Shown: one piece after another, positions 60,966-64,000 of the stretch
How positions within the stretch are numbered: position 1 is the first letter of the stretch
Layout of the letters: every line of letters begins with the position of its first letter
Assembly: GCA_030035585.1 (NCBI GenBank)
Contig: CM057464.1
Coordinates: 75,438,919-75,502,918 of the forward strand
Reading direction: 5' to 3'
DNA length: 64,000 nt
Origin: Dugong dugon
Lineage: Eukaryota > Chordata > Mammalia > Sirenia > Dugongidae
Made by a program: the position numbers and the translations under genes
Notes under the pieces: generated by a model
What the model was told of the DNA's origin: nothing
Seen by the model: only the letters and a program-made list of their open reading frames with translations
Database searches by the model: none

Positions 60966-61778
60966 GATGCTGCTGATGTAAAATGTCTATGTGTTTTTAC
61001 AATTTATTTTCTTGTACAGCCTCACTTATTTACAGTTATCCCTGGAGCTACAGAAATTTGATGAAGTTCCAAACCAGTTTTTTATAGGATTAAAAAAACA
61101 GGAAATAATGATAGTCATTTGTTTATAAAAAGCTGCATTCTCCTTTCAGAAGAAGCTATTTTTCACTTCCCTAGTATCCTTAAATGTCTACATCTCAGAC
61201 TTCCTGATTCTTTTGCTCTAATAAACAGATAAGTTTGCCTGTAGTCATGGTGATTACACATGTTCAGAAATAAACTTGAGAAATCTGTGTTGCTTACTAC
61301 TCCCATAAATTCCAAAGATTACTACATAGTTTTAAAAGAACAGTAAAATGTCTAGGTTTTCTAAGTTAATTTTAAGCACAGGGTGGGGAGTCAGCTCATT
61401 TATACAAAGAGAACAACTTTTTAGTTTATAAATATAAAAAAATTTAAATGTTCAGTTAAACATGGCATATAAATAGGGAAACAAGACAGCATAGAAGGAA
61501 ATGTATTCAACTAGTAGATACTGTTTCCAATTGTGACTTGATAGATGATGTCTGGCATCTTAGGTCACCTTTCTGGGTGGGCTTCATTTTCTCAAACCAG
61601 CTGGATAACCTTTGAGATTCCTAAATTGGCCATGAGTCTATCTCTACGGCACTTCTGAGGCCCAAATTCTAATATTCTTAATGTTTTGTCTTTGAATTTA
61701 TAGAGTCTGTATATATAATTTACTTACCTGATCTAAGTTAAACAGCTAAAGAATTAACAGATAGTTATGTACTGAGTA

Positions 61779-61986
61779 GGAGCTCTCATGGTGCAGTTAA
61801 ACACTTGACAGGTACTGAAAAGTAGGCAGTCTAAACCCAGCAGCTGCTCTATGGGACAAAGATGTAGCAGTCTGCTTTTGTGAAGATTACACCCTTGAAA
61901 ATCCTGTGGGGGCAATTCTATTCTGTCCTATAGGGTCGCTCTGAGTCAAAATCTACTCGACGGCAATGAGGTTGGTTTTTTTTGAC
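61779..61986 (+). repeat. AfroSINE with exact target duplication
   Basis: The head 'ggagctctcatggtgcagtt' leads to the tail 'gagtcaaaatctactcgacg' and a T-rich end. The 12 bases atgtactgagta are duplicated exactly at 61767-61778 and 61987-61998. Confidence 0.95.
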
Positions 61987-62704
61987 ATGTACTGAGTATC
62001 ACATATAAGGAAGAAAACAGAAAACATTCTTTCCTAATCCCATAACTTGCACTCCTCTCAAAGAAAATATATTTTTGACTATAATACTGTTTTAGAAAGT
62101 TGTTAGTTACCAAAAACAATCATATAAATTAACATAACAACTAAATTGGTATTCAATAACTTATCTGGATTTTTGTCATGAAAATATTACACCAATATTT
62201 CTGCTATTTGAGATTTTATGTTCGGCTCCAAATTACAACAAAATATTGTGTAATTAGGAAGTTGATTTAGTTTATCTGAAATGACAAATATGTAGTGAAA
62301 TTCGAGACCTGAAAATAAGTGAGTCACTGAATTCTTCTCTCTGCAGGAAATACAAGGTGCTGTGTCATCTGTTTTAAGACTACGAAATGAGAAGCAATTG
62401 GTCAACTGTACTGCAGAGCCCTAAGTGAAAATGAAATCATACTAGAAATGAGAATTAAAAGCTGTGTCTTGGCCCCATGGCTGGAGGTGGGGTAAACTTT
62501 GACATGATGTCCAGATTTTTAACTTTCAATGGCTCTGGTGACAGAGGCTACTAGAAATTTGGGGTAAACATGGCTCTGCTCTGAGAGAACTCATTTTAGG
62601 GAACCTCTTTAGTCACACAATCACAAGGCAATGATTTCTCAGGTAATTTACAGATTTTACATCCCGATAAATCTTCCCACTATACAACAATGCTGGGCAA
62701 AATT

Positions 62705-62752
62705 AAATATATATATTTTTTAAATATATTTTAAAATATATATATATTTAAT
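62705..62752. repeat. AT-rich inverted stretch
   Basis: A near-palindromic run of tatatata/tttaaata units; probably simple-sequence. Confidence 0.8.
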
Positions 62753-62932
62753 CTATCAGTAAGGTGGCAGAAGAGTAAGGAATATCCTCAAAGGCCAGGG
62801 AGAGAAAGAAGAGAAAATAGAGATGGGATGCTGATCCCCTGTGACCTAAAGTGTCACTCTGATGGCGAAGCGTCTGCTCAGGGGACAGAAGACAAAGACA
62901 AGAAAGTCTGACTGAAAAGCCCCCAAATAAAG

Positions 62933-63195
62933 CCAGTGCATCTCAAGCGCTGCCACCACTTGTCTGTCAGTGAAGGCTTGCCAGTTGCTATGATGCTGAA
63001 CAGGTATCACTGGAGCTTCAAGACTAAGACAGACTAGGAAGAAACGCCTTGTGTCCTGAAAATCAGCCAGTGAAAACCCTATGGATCACAACAGTCAGAT
63101 CCCCAAGCAATCAGGGGGATGGTGCAGGACCAAGAAGTGTTTCAGGGTTGTCATGAGTGAGGGGCTGACTGGATGGCAGCTAACAATAACAACAA
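62933..63195 (+). repeat. Long AfroSINE variant, plus orientation
   Basis: It has 'ccagtgcatctcaagcgctg', 'gctatgatgctgaacaggta', 'gactaagacagactaggaag' and an RTE-type end 'gatggcagctaacaataaca'. The tRNA-like head is missing or degraded. Confidence 0.85.
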
Positions 63196-63254
63196 ATTAA
63201 AGATTATTTTTAAAGTTCAAGTTCCAAACTTCTTCTATTTTGGAATCTAATAGT

Positions 63255-64000
63255 TTTTTGTTTCTGATTTTTAGGTCTCAGTCATTCTAACAGGCCTTTG
63301 AAAAGCTCACAGACCCCTAAGGGACATACTACCTGGCCAGGTAAACTCACCCACCACACCACTCATCCCTGCCATCCTTGACTACTGCCCAAAATTCAAG
63401 CCCCATGGGCACCTCTCCTCTCAAAGACTATTATCCTCTTGCTACTCTGCACCTCCTCCACTGCTGACCTCCTTGCCAAGTCATTCTAGGTGCCCTTTGG
63501 AGCCTTCATTTCATCACCAACAAGCACTACCTCCTCAGAAAACAAGTCATCTCTATTGCTTGTCTTACCTTTATCATTCCACATATATCTAGTAAGTGCC
63601 TGCTCTCGGTACATCTGCATCCTCCAGCAGAGGCTACTCCTTCTCCCGAGGTTCCCATCAAAAGCCCGCCCCTCTCTAAGGTCCAAGTCATCATCCAATG
63701 TCACCCCTTCCCCTCACCAATGATTGCCACTGTCTGACCTCTGGCCACACCCCGACGTTCACTGAGGACTTTGGCACCTGACTCACTGCTGCTTCTCCAC
63801 TGAGTGCCGTCATCATCCAAGATTTCCACATTCATGTGGATAAGCCATCCAGAACATGAGGCACAAAGGTTCCTAACCTCCTAAACTCCCAGTTGTCACC
63901 TTCTTTGCTCTCCAGCCAGCCACTCCTACAGCCCAATTCTGGATGACAGCATCACCTGGAACTGAACCAACTCTGAAATCTCTCATTCTAGTCCAACAAA
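63255..64000 (+). mobile_element. L2 LINE upstream (endonuclease-coding) region, decayed, runs off the window
   Basis: The stretch 'ccacattcatgtggataagc' with 'catccagaacatgaggcaca', and the C-rich sequence before it, resemble the L2 endonuclease-coding part rather than its 3' end. No long frame survives (63490-63723 is 77 codons with no motif). Assigned by eye. Confidence 0.5.

Larger units (their letters stand above)
41261..64000 (-). other. Region upstream of the recognised DST exons (probably intron of the longest isoforms)
   Basis: No further dystonin exon was recognised here. Known long isoforms start from a first exon with a membrane segment that I do not find, so this is most likely intron between that exon and 40580. 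Stretches without a named element include 41261-43490, 43960-44910, 45760-46930, 47311-48340, 55013-56040, 58583-58890, 60966-61766 and 61999-62930. They are AT-rich with small simple repeats. From 43.8 kb onward most of the rest is transposon sequence. Confidence 0.5.

Overview
The window is non-coding-rich mammalian DNA: spliced exons, a CpG island, ancient MIR, L2, HAL1 and Tigger repeats, and no prokaryotic gene organisation. Two features point to Afrotheria. There are about twenty copies of a tRNA-derived SINE with the 'ggagccctggtggc...' head and the 'gagtcggaatcgactcgac' tail (AfroSINE type). There are also several copies of an RTE-clade LINE whose 3' end shares that tail. An elephant-like genome is the best fit, but I cannot separate elephant from manatee or hyrax without a database search.

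The only host gene I can support is DST (dystonin/BPAG1), on the minus strand. Two exons are recognised. Positions 31919-31921 hold the start codon of the short first coding exon of an a1/b1-type isoform (30 codons plus one base), inside a CpG island of about 1.3 kb (31.8-33.1 kb). Positions 40373-40580 hold an upstream exon that carries the 'GDTLPWNLP' segment also present in the paralogue MACF1; it has its own acceptor and donor. Both exons end in the same phase with a single G, so both can join the same downstream actin-binding-domain exon, which lies off the left edge. A possible non-coding first exon ends at 41054. The rest of the window is DST intron or upstream sequence.

Region by region. 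1-31.8 kb: large intron with AfroSINEs, a HAL1/L1 element with two SINEs nested in it (10.15-12.4 kb), an L1 3' end with a partly duplicated tail (18.4-20.6 kb), MIR, L2 and MaLR LTR pieces, and one unexplained 93-codon ORF at 3741-4022. 31.8-33.1 kb: CpG-island promoter. 33.1-40.4 kb: intron with a multi-layer nest (L2, LTR, RTE, SINE) at 35.4-37.9 kb. 40.4-41.3 kb: upstream exon and candidate 5' exon. 41.3-64 kb: repeat-dense upstream sequence. It holds two solo LTRs of one family, a possible ERV 3' end, a complete non-autonomous hAT element with an 8-bp target duplication (51262-53148), an RTE copy with a nested LTR, and a full-length but dead Tigger1 (56043-58580) with a nested SINE.

The window therefore shows alternative promoter use at one cytoskeletal linker gene, set in a well-preserved record of nested transposition. 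I saw no rRNA, functional tRNA, CRISPR array or operon. Repeat family names come from recognition by eye, and boundaries without target-site duplications are approximate.
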